DNA of 64,000 bases from Muribaculaceae bacterium. GTDB taxonomy: Bacteria; Bacillota; Clostridia; Lachnospirales; Lachnospiraceae. Position 1 is the first letter of the stretch. Each line of letters opens with the position of its first letter. The DNA is taken from contig JAMPCA010000005.1 of assembly GCA_023666425.1 (NCBI GenBank), positions 13,899 through 77,898 of the forward strand, written 5' to 3'. The notes under the pieces were generated by a model. The model was not told the origin of the DNA. It was given only the letters and a program-made list of their open reading frames with translations, and made no database searches. Positions 41,160 through 49,705 of the stretch are shown here, in pieces. A program made the position numbers and the translations under genes.

Positions 41160-44100
41160 ATGATGAGAAGGTTAGGAAAACGAATGGTGGCGCTGACGCT
41201 GACAGCGGCACTTGCCACCTCACTTTGGCCGGGGGGGTATCTCCCGGGAGCCGGTGAAGCGGTGTATGCGGCGGAGGCAGAGGAGGTTCTGGTCTGGTCA
41301 GGCGAAGATGATACGCTTGTGTTCACGGCCGGATCGGATGCGGCATGGAGCGATGCGGTCTTTGCCACGAATATTTCAGACGTCACGGTGGGAACGAATG
41401 TGAAGCTCACAGCGAAGGTAACGGCCGACGGAAATTATTCGGATCTGGACGGGGAGGAAAACGGAGATGCCAGCAATGCCATCCAGCTGGCGGGCGCAAT
41501 CAAGACAGGAGACAGCTGGATATACGCTAAATCTGGCGATTATCCATTTTTGAAGGCGGAAAACCTTACAGACGGAGAGGCGGAGGTCACCTTCCATTAT
41601 GAGGCAGAAGCCGGGGATTTGAAGGAAATCCTGTTCCAGTATAACGTTTCGGAGGCATATACCGGGACGATTACCATCAGTGATGTGAAGCTCTACAGCG
41701 TAGTGGAGGAGGAACCTGTGCTGCCGGAAAAAGAGCCGACGGTCGTGGCTGATTTTGCGGAAAATGCCAACGGCTGGCTGCCGGAGGCCGGTTACGCCTA
41801 TCACGGCGGAGATTCGGCATCGGGTGGAACCGCTAAGACCGTCATTGCGTGGGATTCTGCAAGGCAGGCGTTAAAGGTTTCGCTGGACTATTCGCTGGAC
41901 AGCGGGGAGAGCTGGAGCGAGGCGAAGGTGAAGTATTACAACGAAGAGGGAATCGACGTATCTGCCTACAACCGGATCACCTGTAAGCTGACCTATCCGG
42001 AAGCGCTGGAGGGAAAGTTTAAGGCAAAGGTTTTTGCAAAGAATGATACTTCCGATACGGAAATCATAAATAAGGATACAGCATTTTCGGCGGAGACAAC
42101 GGAAAATGGCATGTGTACGGCGACGGTTACACTTAAATTCAGCCCGGGTGAGGAGAAAATCACCTCTCTGACTCTCGGCATGATTGGTGTAAATACAGAT
42201 TTTGCAGGTGACGTTTATCTGGATGATGTGACATTCTCCCAGTATAATGCAGGCGCTGACTTTGTAGATATTACAGAGACGCCCGGCGCAGGAACGCAGG
42301 CGGATATCACGGGTATGCCCGCTTCCGTCTTTCTCGCCGACAAGGATGCGACGGCTTCCACTTTAGCGCTATACTCGTATCTTTTGAATATGGACGCAAA
42401 AAATCAGGTGCTGTTCGGACACCAGAATGACACGCACAAGCAGGTCAATGCGGCGGGCTCCGGCTCCGACACGAAGGATCTGACGGGAAGCATCAGCGGT
42501 GTGACCGGAATCGACTCCCTGGCTCTCACAGGTGCAGAGCTGGGACTGGATGACACCGATACGGCGGTTGCGCGGGCAGTGGAAATCGGAAAGGCTGCGG
42601 CAGAAGAGGGAGCAATTCTCTCACTGTCCACGCATATGCCGAACATGAGCAATGCGAAAATCACGCAGAACGCGGACGGAACCTACAACTTTGCCGCCTG
42701 CGATTTCAATGAGTCGAAGGATCTGAGCAACAATTGCGCGAAAGAGGTTCTCCCGGGAGGCAGATACAATGAGCAGTTTAAGGATTATCTGGATGTGATC
42801 GCGGCGTATGCAAAGGGGCTTGGCGATATCCCGGTGATGTTCCGCCCGTTCCATGAGTGTGACGGCGGCTGGTTCTGGTGGGGCAGCGCGTCCACAGATG
42901 ATGAGACTTACAAGGCGCTGTACAGGTATACCGTGGACTACCTGACCGGCGAGGGCGTACATAACTTTCTCTATATCTATTCCCCGAACGGGCCTGTGAT
43001 GGATACGGAGAAATATCTGAAACGTTACCCGGGAGATGATTATGTCGATGTGCTGGCCTTTGACTACTATGACGATTACAGCAGCGCGACGGCGGCGTTT
43101 TCAGAAGAGTATTTTGCGAATCTGAGAACCTCCTGCGAAAATATAAAAACACTTGCAGAGGAAAAGGGCAAGGCAGCCGCCATCGCGGAGGCAGGCGTGC
43201 GGATTATGAAGGCGGACGGCTCGGACATGGAGGGGATTCTGGTAAAGGATAATCCCATCAGGGGGCAGAACTGGTACAGGCGCGTGAATGATGTGGCAGG
43301 AGAGACGGGAATGTCCTATTTTCTTCTCTGGGCAAATTTCTCCGACACGAATTTCTATATCCCCTACAAGTATAACGAGGGAAAGGGGCAGGAGCTGATC
43401 AACGAATTTATTGCCTTTTACAATGAGGGATCTTCTGTTTTTGCAAATGGGACGAAGTTCTATGGTGAAGCGGAGAGTACAAATGTAAGTAATACAAACG
43501 CCGGGAATGCGGTGAGCGGTTATATCACAAACCTGATTTCCAGAGATGTGATCAAGGAGCCGCTTACTCTGCAGGCGAATGTAAAAAATGCGGACAGTGT
43601 GAAATTCATCCTGAAAAATGGGGAAAACGTGCAGACACTTGCCGCGGTAAAGAAAGAGGCGGGCAGCTACACAGCGGAGGTAAGCTCCCGGATTCTGACG
43701 GCTCTTGGGAAAACGGATATCGGCGTCGTGGAACTTGTGGCGGTAAAGGGAGATATTGGGGAAATTCTTGTATCACTGAATTTTATCAGCTTCGGCAAGG
43801 ATAAAGAGACACTCGCGGCAAACAAGCTTGAGGATTTTGAGCTCTACTATGGGGACGACGCGTTCCTGGACGGGTATTTCACAGAAAATTCCGCGGCGGG
43901 TTGCTCTTCGGCGTTCCGGCTGGACGGGACGAACAAGGCGGCCGGAAGCTATGGCGGAAAGCTGGAATTTACCTTGAAAAATACGAATTCCGAGGTCTGG
44001 ACAGGAAGGATCAAGGCTCTTACGAATACCGATTTCTCCGGCTATAATGCTTTGCAGATGTGGGTGAAGCCGGACGGCACGAATAAGAAGGTGGTTGTTC

Positions 44101-45371
44101 AGCTCACGGACAGCTCCGGGGAGGAGTTCGAAGTATATCTCACCGATTTCGCGAAGGCCGGTACTACGGCGAAGTATGTGACCATACCCTTTGACTCATT
44201 TACCGGAAAAGCCGGTGGAACTTTAAATACTGGAAATATTACGAAATTCGCGGTCTGGTGCAATTCCACAGAGGACAATACAGACCTGACCTCTGCCTTG
44301 TATTTTGATGAGATTCAGGCGGTAAACATCACCGGAGAGCAGGCGGCAAAAAAGGATGCCAGCGGACTGATTATTACGGATGAGAGTATTTCCGCAGGAA
44401 CCGGAGCAGGAGATGCCACGGGTTCTGGCAGCAGCTCCGCCGCGGCGGGCACACTCAGCAGCGGAAATACGGTGATTCTGCCGGATGGCAGCGTTCAGAG
44501 GACAGAGACAGCCACAAAGGCGGATGGAAGCGAAGTCCGGACGGTGACGACCACAAGGCCGGACAACACGGTGACGATCGTGGTGAGCGGGCAGGAGAAA
44601 AATTCAGCGGGAAAGACCGTGGAAGTAACGAAAACTACCAATAAGGATGCCTCCGGCGTGGTCACAGGTATCACAGAAGAGATGGTGATCCAGAATGCGG
44701 CGAAAAACACGACGGTGCAGGTGACCGTGGAGACGGATGGTGCAGGCAGAGCTTTGGCAAGTGCAAATGTGAAAAAGACCGGTACAGCGGTGGACTATGG
44801 GACAAAGACAACCATTTCCGGTGGGATTGTGGCGCAGATTACAGAGGCGGCCGGCACCAGAGATGTGGTGATCACCCAGACGGTAGTTAAGAGCAATGGC
44901 AAAACGGCCTACACAATATCCGTCAATGCGGGCAAGCTGTCGGAGGCGGCCGGTCTGAAGCTTGTAAAATACGACAGCGAACGTGGGGAGTATGTGCTTG
45001 TCAACAAGAAGTCCTATACCGTTTCTGACAAAGGGAGCGTCACGCTGGCTCTTAAGGAAAACGGAAGTTATGAGCTGGTGACCCCGGCGGAGAAAAAAGC
45101 AATAGTCAAAGAGATTTTGCAGACGGTGAAGCCTGCGAATAAAACAAAGACCGTTGCCAAGGGAAAGAAGACCACGATGAAACTGAGCGGGGAACTGAAT
45201 ATGGACAATGTAGCGTCCATAACCTACAGTACCAGCAAAAAATCGGTGGCGACCGTCAGTAAGTCCGGAAAGATTACTGCGAAAAAATCCGGGACTGTAA
45301 CGGTGAAGGCGAAAGTGACCTTAAAAGATGGAACGACGAAGACCGTCAGTATGAAGGTAAAGGTAAAATAA
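41160..45371 (+). CDS. Secreted GH26 beta-mannanase with carbohydrate-binding and Ig-like domains
   Basis: The 1403-residue protein has a signal peptide (basic start, hydrophobic core, cut near VYAAEA). Two beta-sandwich, CBM-like domains (about 40-190 and 195-365) precede a GH26 domain (about 395-750): LFGHQNDTHK, the acid/base E566 in RPFHECDGGWFWWG and the nucleophile E677 in AIAEAGVR. A further CBM-like domain follows (about 910-1060), then a Ser/Gly linker, Thr-rich beta repeats and a C-terminal bacterial Ig-like (Big_2) domain. No LPXTG motif is seen, so the Ig-like part may hold it on the cell wall. It cuts plant mannans outside the cell. No mannan transporter is nearby. Confidence 0.88.
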   Translation: MMRRLGKRMVALTLTAALATSLWPGGYLPGAGEAVYAAEAEEVLVWSGEDDTLVFTAGSDAAWSDAVFATNISDVTVGTNVKLTAKVTADGNYSDLDGEENGDASNAIQLAGAIKTGDSWIYAKSGDYPFLKAENLTDGEAEVTFHYEAEAGDLKEILFQYNVSEAYTGTITISDVKLYSVVEEEPVLPEKEPTVVADFAENANGWLPEAGYAYHGGDSASGGTAKTVIAWDSARQALKVSLDYSLDSGESWSEAKVKYYNEEGIDVSAYNRITCKLTYPEALEGKFKAKVFAKNDTSDTEIINKDTAFSAETTENGMCTATVTLKFSPGEEKITSLTLGMIGVNTDFAGDVYLDDVTFSQYNAGADFVDITETPGAGTQADITGMPASVFLADKDATASTLALYSYLLNMDAKNQVLFGHQNDTHKQVNAAGSGSDTKDLTGSISGVTGIDSLALTGAELGLDDTDTAVARAVEIGKAAAEEGAILSLSTHMPNMSNAKITQNADGTYNFAACDFNESKDLSNNCAKEVLPGGRYNEQFKDYLDVIAAYAKGLGDIPVMFRPFHECDGGWFWWGSASTDDETYKALYRYTVDYLTGEGVHNFLYIYSPNGPVMDTEKYLKRYPGDDYVDVLAFDYYDDYSSATAAFSEEYFANLRTSCENIKTLAEEKGKAAAIAEAGVRIMKADGSDMEGILVKDNPIRGQNWYRRVNDVAGETGMSYFLLWANFSDTNFYIPYKYNEGKGQELINEFIAFYNEGSSVFANGTKFYGEAESTNVSNTNAGNAVSGYITNLISRDVIKEPLTLQANVKNADSVKFILKNGENVQTLAAVKKEAGSYTAEVSSRILTALGKTDIGVVELVAVKGDIGEILVSLNFISFGKDKETLAANKLEDFELYYGDDAFLDGYFTENSAAGCSSAFRLDGTNKAAGSYGGKLEFTLKNTNSEVWTGRIKALTNTDFSGYNALQMWVKPDGTNKKVVVQLTDSSGEEFEVYLTDFAKAGTTAKYVTIPFDSFTGKAGGTLNTGNITKFAVWCNSTEDNTDLTSALYFDEIQAVNITGEQAAKKDASGLIITDESISAGTGAGDATGSGSSSAAAGTLSSGNTVILPDGSVQRTETATKADGSEVRTVTTTRPDNTVTIVVSGQEKNSAGKTVEVTKTTNKDASGVVTGITEEMVIQNAAKNTTVQVTVETDGAGRALASANVKKTGTAVDYGTKTTISGGIVAQITEAAGTRDVVITQTVVKSNGKTAYTISVNAGKLSEAAGLKLVKYDSERGEYVLVNKKSYTVSDKGSVTLALKENGSYELVTPAEKKAIVKEILQTVKPANKTKTVAKGKKTTMKLSGELNMDNVASITYSTSKKSVATVSKSGKITAKKSGTVTVKAKVTLKDGTTKTVSMKVKVK

Positions 45372-45400
45372 CAGCAAAAAGCGGTATCTTTGACTTACGA

Positions 45401-45446
45401 AATAACCGTCCAGTCTTTCAAACATGGGAGTGGACGGTTATTTTTT
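45401..45446 (+). terminator. Terminator after the mannanase, repeat copy 1
   Basis: AATAACCGTCCA pairs with TGGACGGTTATT (45401-45412, 45431-45442), followed by TTTTTT-rich sequence. A degenerate copy lies at 46257-46296 beyond the MntA-HepT genes. Confidence 0.9.
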
Positions 45447-45521
45447 CTGCCATCTTTTACTGTGTCGTTTGCCAGGCCAAAATCATAAGCGGGGAGGAAG
45501 GAAGAAATAAAATGGAAATGC

Positions 45522-45555
45522 AATAGCAATATGAGAAGAATTGTGCTATGCTATT
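45522..45555. promoter_or_regulatory. Inverted repeat before mntA
   Basis: AATAGCA (45522-45528) and TGCTATT (45549-45555) form a dyad 32 bp before the start of mntA. It may be the binding site for autoregulation of the module; no clear promoter boxes were recognised. Confidence 0.35.
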
Positions 45556-45586
45556 AGAGAATACATTTCAGGTGTGGAGGCACAGA

Positions 45587-45883
45587 ATGACAGATTTAAA
45601 AAAAATATCTAAATTGATAACACCTATTGCACAAAAATATGGTGCAGACAGGGTGGCATTGTTTGGCTCAAGGGCAAAAAATACAGCCATAGAGACGAGT
45701 GATTATGATTTTGTTATTTCAAGGGGGAAAATACAGTCATTGTTTCAGTTAGCATCCTTTATTGACGAACTTGAAATGGCGTTTGGAAAGAACGTAGATG
45801 TGATTACAGATACATCAAATGATACTGCTTTCCTTGAAGAGATAAAGAAAGATGAGGTTGTCGTTTATGAAGCAAAGAGATAG
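45587..45883 (+). CDS. mntA: MntA-type nucleotidyltransferase antitoxin
   Basis: The 98-residue protein is a minimal nucleotidyltransferase. GSRAKNTAIETSDYD carries the exact GSX10DXD signature (G27, S28, D39, D41). MntA antitoxins silence HEPN toxins by attaching AMP to a toxin tyrosine. GGAGG lies 6 bp before the ATG; an in-frame codon at 45548 has no ribosome site. It overlaps the HEPN gene by 17 bp. Confidence 0.88.
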   Translation: MTDLKKISKLITPIAQKYGADRVALFGSRAKNTAIETSDYDFVISRGKIQSLFQLASFIDELEMAFGKNVDVITDTSNDTAFLEEIKKDEVVVYEAKR

Positions 45884-46238
45884 GAGGATACTGATAAAAA
45901 TAATGAATTATTGTATGGAGGTCTGCGATACTCATGTTTATTTCAAACAGGATAAAGAACTTTTTATGGATGAAAAATATGGTTTTATATACAGAAATTC
46001 AATTACCATGCCAATATTACAGATAGGGGAACTTGCCAAAACGCTATCCGGGGATTTTTTGGATGAATACACAAAAATACCATGGAAAATGATTATGCGG
46101 ATGAGAGATATTGTAGCACATCATTATGGCAACTTAGACTATGAAATTGTATGGAATACGTCTATATCAGATATATCAGATCTTTATCATGGGGTAGAAG
46201 AACTATTAAGCAGACAGGATCGGCAGGAAACAAAATGA
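45867..46238 (+). CDS. hepT: HepT-type HEPN toxin
   Basis: The 123-residue all-helical protein carries R80-DIVA-H85-H86-Y87, a perfect RX4HXY ribonuclease motif of HepT, including the tyrosine that MntA adenylylates. HepT cuts RNA, tRNA in studied cases. The ATG at 45867 lies within the end of mntA. The module looks complete and is the best candidate here for a working toxin-antitoxin pair of this class. Confidence 0.88.
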   Translation: MKQRDRRILIKIMNYCMEVCDTHVYFKQDKELFMDEKYGFIYRNSITMPILQIGELAKTLSGDFLDEYTKIPWKMIMRMRDIVAHHYGNLDYEIVWNTSISDISDLYHGVEELLSRQDRQETK

Positions 46239-46256
46239 AAGCAGCATTTGACACAA

Positions 46257-46296
46257 AATAACCGTCCAGTCTTTCAAGCGGAGAGTGGACGGTTAT
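46257..46296. repeat. Degenerate second copy of the mannanase terminator
   Basis: The first 21 bases equal 45401-45421 and the last 14 equal the closing arm, with changes and one missing base in the loop. The T-tract is replaced by GGGTTTG. The two copies bracket mntA-hepT. Confidence 0.85.
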
Positions 46297-46329
46297 GGGT
46301 TTGTCAAGTAAAGTGTGGATCCCCATATG

Positions 46330-46998
46330 CTAAATAATGTCTATAATACGCAACGGGGTTTCCATATTCTCAAATTCAGTTTTTCTTTTTGCAGGCTGGC
46401 TTGTGCCTTCCTTAAGATACCATACCGCTTGTACTGCTTTCATTCCAATTTCCCTGGCAGCTTCCAGTTCACCGCTTCCACCATCCCCCACATACAAGCA
46501 TTCATCCCTGTTCACACCTAGTTTTTCTATACATCTTTCAAATATAGCTGGATTTGGTTTTTGGATCCCTTCATCAAACGATAAGCAAATGACGTCAAAA
46601 AAGGGAAATAAAATACTTTTTTTAATAACCATTGCTTCTTCCGAAAAACAGTTACTGACCAGTCCAATCAGTATCCCCTTTTCTTTTAGTGCTTTTAGCA
46701 TGGGAATAATTTCTATATGTAGGTGTTCGAATGCCTCTTCCCTGCTGTGAGTGCGCTTCTTTATGATTAGATTCATTTTTTCTTCTGAAAAACAGTCATT
46801 ATCTTTAAGGATTTTTTCCAGAATCTCTTCTAAAGTAATTTTTCCGATCGTCCGGTCTTCTTCTGCTGAGCGCCATATTTCCTGAAAAGCTTTTTCTTCA
46901 ATATCCGCGTCAATTGCCATTTGAGTTCCAAAGTATAGTGGACTGTCAAAAAGAGTGACAAGAGTTTCAAACATATCAAATATTACAGCTTTTATCAT
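46330..46998 (-). CDS. HAD-superfamily hydrolase
   Basis: The 222-residue protein has HAD motif I as FDMFETL (nucleophile D8, with Glu in place of the second Asp variant residue), a helical cap, motif II VSN, motif III Lys in QKPNPAIFE and motif IV YVGDGGSGE. It is a subclass I phosphatase of unknown substrate. It lies 41 bp after the EAL gene in the same direction and has a GGAG ribosome site, so both may share a transcript. Confidence 0.85.
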   Translation of the reverse strand: MIKAVIFDMFETLVTLFDSPLYFGTQMAIDADIEEKAFQEIWRSAEEDRTIGKITLEEILEKILKDNDCFSEEKMNLIIKKRTHSREEAFEHLHIEIIPMLKALKEKGILIGLVSNCFSEEAMVIKKSILFPFFDVICLSFDEGIQKPNPAIFERCIEKLGVNRDECLYVGDGGSGELEAAREIGMKAVQAVWYLKEGTSQPAKRKTEFENMETPLRIIDII

Positions 46999-47039
46999 TT
47001 TATGTACTCCAGCAAATTTGAATGATTTATTTGACCAAA

Positions 47040-48719
47040 TTAGAGCAAAGCACTCTCCGTCAGCATATCCTCCAGCTGCTCAATGGGCAGGGGCTTCGCG
47101 TAGAGATAGCCCTGAAACCATGTCGCGTTGTAGCTGCGCAGATAGCTCTCCAGCTCCTCGTTCTCCACGCCCTCTAAACAGGTAGTCATGCCGGCCTTGT
47201 TGGCAAAATCCAGAATCGCCCGCACCATGGCCTGATTCTTGGGATTGTCCACGATGCCGCGGATAAAGCTCATGTCGATTTTAATCTCATCCATCGGAAT
47301 GTTCATCACGATGCTGGAAGAGGCGCTTCCGGTGCCGTAATCGTCCATGGCGACGCGGATGCCGTAGCTCTGGAAAAAGGCGACTTCCTCTCTGAGCACA
47401 TCTAAGGGGAAATCCTTGCAGCGTTCCGTCAGCTCCATGCACAGATGGTCTGACGGGAAGCCGGTCTCTTTTAAAATGTCCAGCACTGCCTGATGGAATT
47501 CCGGGCGCTCCAGCTGTCTGGCGGAGACATTTACATTGAGGAAAAAGTTCGGCAGGAGCGGTAAAATCCGCTTCGCCTCCGTGAGCGCGGTCTTTAGCAC
47601 ATAATTGCCGAGATCGTACATGCTCGGATCCGTCTCCATCCACTCAATGAACATGCCCGGGGGAACTCTCCCGTAGGGCTCCTGCTTCCAGCGCACCAGA
47701 GCCTCCGCCCCCACCACAGAACCGGTAGTCGAATCCACCACGGGCTGGTACTCCACATAGAAGCCCTTACAGCCCTCCCGGACAGACTGGTGGATAATTT
47801 TCATAAGCTCAAGATTCACGCCGTGGGAGGTCTGCACCTCGTCGTTGAAGATAATGAGCTGTCCCTGATGCTTGTCAGCCGAGTGAGTAAGCGCATAGGA
47901 TACCTTGCTGTGGATTGCGCTCACGTCCCCCTCATAGTCGTCCAGCAGGATTGCGCCTGCGCTGATCTTGATGGAGACAAGCTTGCCCGTCACCACAATG
48001 CCGGCGTCCAGCGCGCCGCGGAGCTGCTGCTCAAAGGCAATGAGCTCCCTTCGTCCGGCACGCCGCATGATGAACACGAACTGCTCCCCGTCAAGACGGT
48101 AGACCGCCTTGTCCGCGTCCATCATATAGATAAATTCCAGCGCCATCTGCTGTAGGATCTCATTGGCAAAATTTGCGCCGTAGATCATGCCGAAGTTGTT
48201 GAAGCCCACCACGCCGATCTTTAAAATGGCGAGCTTCCCGCCACCGGCAATATTGAGTTCCAGATCCTTCGAATAGCGCGCAAAAGAATACAGATCCGTC
48301 AGCGCGTCGATCTCGGGGAGAACATTTTCATTTTTCATAACGACGATCAGGTGGGTGCATGTTCCCGTTTCGTCCTTTATCATGTCCGTGTGGAAGCTGA
48401 ACATGTAAAAGCTGCCGCCCGTACCGCGTATGCGGATGCACAGCTCCTCCCCCACATGCTCGCCCCGGACTCTCGCCTCAACTCCCTCGAGATATTCATT
48501 CCGGTCGTAAGGGTGCACGAGATCTAAGAGTGACTGGGTAAATTCCGGGGAAATCTGGCTGTCGAGAGCAAAATATTCCTTTGTCTCCCGCGAGCACCAG
48601 GTTATATTCGTCTGCAGATCCATGACCCACAGATAGGAGTCCTTTGTCAGGTGGTCAATGGAATCTATCATCGCAGCCATGCAGGCCGCGTCCTTTTTCC
48701 AGAAATCTATTTCATTCAT
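47040..48719 (-). CDS. Cyclic di-GMP phosphodiesterase (PAS-degenerate GGDEF-EAL)
   Basis: The 559-residue protein has a PAS-like sensor (about 25-130), a degenerate GGDEF domain in which the motif reads LDGEQ (about 225), and an EAL domain (about 315-555). The EAL site looks complete: EALVRW, NVNVSARQ, ELTE, DDYGTG, the Lys of IKIDMSFI, EGVE and QGYLYAKPL. It should degrade c-di-GMP, with the GGDEF part regulatory. The ATG at 48719 follows AAGGAGGGG. Low c-di-GMP normally favours motility, which fits a flagellated host. Confidence 0.88.
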   Translation of the reverse strand: MNEIDFWKKDAACMAAMIDSIDHLTKDSYLWVMDLQTNITWCSRETKEYFALDSQISPEFTQSLLDLVHPYDRNEYLEGVEARVRGEHVGEELCIRIRGTGGSFYMFSFHTDMIKDETGTCTHLIVVMKNENVLPEIDALTDLYSFARYSKDLELNIAGGGKLAILKIGVVGFNNFGMIYGANFANEILQQMALEFIYMMDADKAVYRLDGEQFVFIMRRAGRRELIAFEQQLRGALDAGIVVTGKLVSIKISAGAILLDDYEGDVSAIHSKVSYALTHSADKHQGQLIIFNDEVQTSHGVNLELMKIIHQSVREGCKGFYVEYQPVVDSTTGSVVGAEALVRWKQEPYGRVPPGMFIEWMETDPSMYDLGNYVLKTALTEAKRILPLLPNFFLNVNVSARQLERPEFHQAVLDILKETGFPSDHLCMELTERCKDFPLDVLREEVAFFQSYGIRVAMDDYGTGSASSSIVMNIPMDEIKIDMSFIRGIVDNPKNQAMVRAILDFANKAGMTTCLEGVENEELESYLRSYNATWFQGYLYAKPLPIEQLEDMLTESALL

Positions 48720-48841
48720 CCGGCTGCCCCTCCTTCTGAATACTGTCCGTGCCGCTTCTGCACGAAGTAAAATAAGCACTTTACGCTCATTTTATCACAA
48801 ATCAGCTTTATATACAATCCTGTCAAACCATAAAAATTGAT

Positions 48842-48871
48842 GTATAGAGAGTGGAATTTGACGGAATACTG
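48842..48871 (+). promoter_or_regulatory. Sigma-G-type promoter of spoVAC
   Basis: GTATA (48842-48846), 18 bp, then AATACTG (48865-48871). The -35 box fits GHATR fully and the -10 box matches CATXHTA at 5 of 7 positions, with the same spacing as before spoVAA and spoVAD. Confidence 0.55.
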
Positions 48872-48911
48872 TTAGGGTAAATAGTCGTTAAAGACAAATG
48901 GAGAGGTTGGT

Positions 48912-49415
48912 ATGAGTGGGAAAAGGCAGGAAACAAAACACAAGATGACGATGGAGCAGGAGCAGGAGAGAAATGCGGAGTACAACGATTATGTGGAGCA
49001 GGTGACGCCGGTGCACAATATCTGGGCCAATACGGGCAAGGCCTTTCTGCTGGGAGGAGCCATATGTGTGCTGGGACAGTGCATCACGAACTTTGCGGCC
49101 AGTTCCTTCGGGCTTGAGAAGGAGGACGCGGCGCTGTGGTGCAGTCTGATACTGGTGCTTCTGTCAGTGATTCTGACCGCCTGCAATGTGTACGCGCCCC
49201 TGGCGAACTGGGGCGGCGCCGGAGCGCTGGTGCCGATCACCGGCTTTGCGAACGGCGTGGCGAGCTCGGCCATTGAGTTTCAGAAAGAGGGACAGGTCTT
49301 TGGCATCGGCTGCCAGATCTTTCGGATTGCGGGGCCGGTGATTTTGTACGGCATTTTTTCCAGCTGGGTGCTTGGGCTTCTGTACTGGATCGGGAAATGC
49401 TTTGGATGGTTTTAA
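48912..49415 (+). CDS. spoVAC: Stage V sporulation protein AC
   Basis: The 167-residue membrane protein has the SpoVAC pattern: a charged N-terminus, then helices with KAFLLGGAICVLGQ, VYAPLANWGGAGALVPITGF and GPVILYGIFSSWVLGLLYW. SpoVAC is the mechanosensitive part of the dipicolinate channel in the spore inner membrane. In Bacillus it is followed by spoVAD; here a 63-residue gene follows instead, and spoVAD lies about 10.5 kb away on the same strand. Confidence 0.9.
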   Translation: MSGKRQETKHKMTMEQEQERNAEYNDYVEQVTPVHNIWANTGKAFLLGGAICVLGQCITNFAASSFGLEKEDAALWCSLILVLLSVILTACNVYAPLANWGGAGALVPITGFANGVASSAIEFQKEGQVFGIGCQIFRIAGPVILYGIFSSWVLGLLYWIGKCFGWF

Positions 49416-49429
49416 AGGAGGAAAAAGAC

Positions 49430-49621
49430 ATGACAGTAGATGATGATATTCCAATTGGCCTGGGCTTTGAGCTGGGCATGAACAAGGCGGCCATGCTGGG
49501 CTTTGCCTCGCTGACGGAAGGGGAGAGAAAACAGGTGATCGAGGCCGCGCGGGGAATCCGCTCCAGGGAAGAGATGCATTCCTTCGTGGACAGTATCGCA
49601 GAGATTGGCAGGGCACAGTAA
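49430..49621 (+). CDS. Small protein linked to spoVAC
   Basis: The 63-residue protein (MTVDDDIPIGLGFELGMNKA at the start) is mostly helical and soluble. AAAGGAGG precedes the ATG, 14 bp after spoVAC, so it is very likely in the same transcript. The C-terminal part (LTEGERKQVIEAARGI) resembles small helical proteins found in other Clostridia. No function is known to me; forespore expression is inferred from the promoter. Confidence 0.65.
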   Translation: MTVDDDIPIGLGFELGMNKAAMLGFASLTEGERKQVIEAARGIRSREEMHSFVDSIAEIGRAQ

Positions 49622-49705
49622 AACACAAAAATTTCTATAAAATCAGTTGCGCGGTCTGGCCTGATGGATTAAACTGGTAGAAAAGGCAAGCAGGAGGTAT
49701 GAGCT

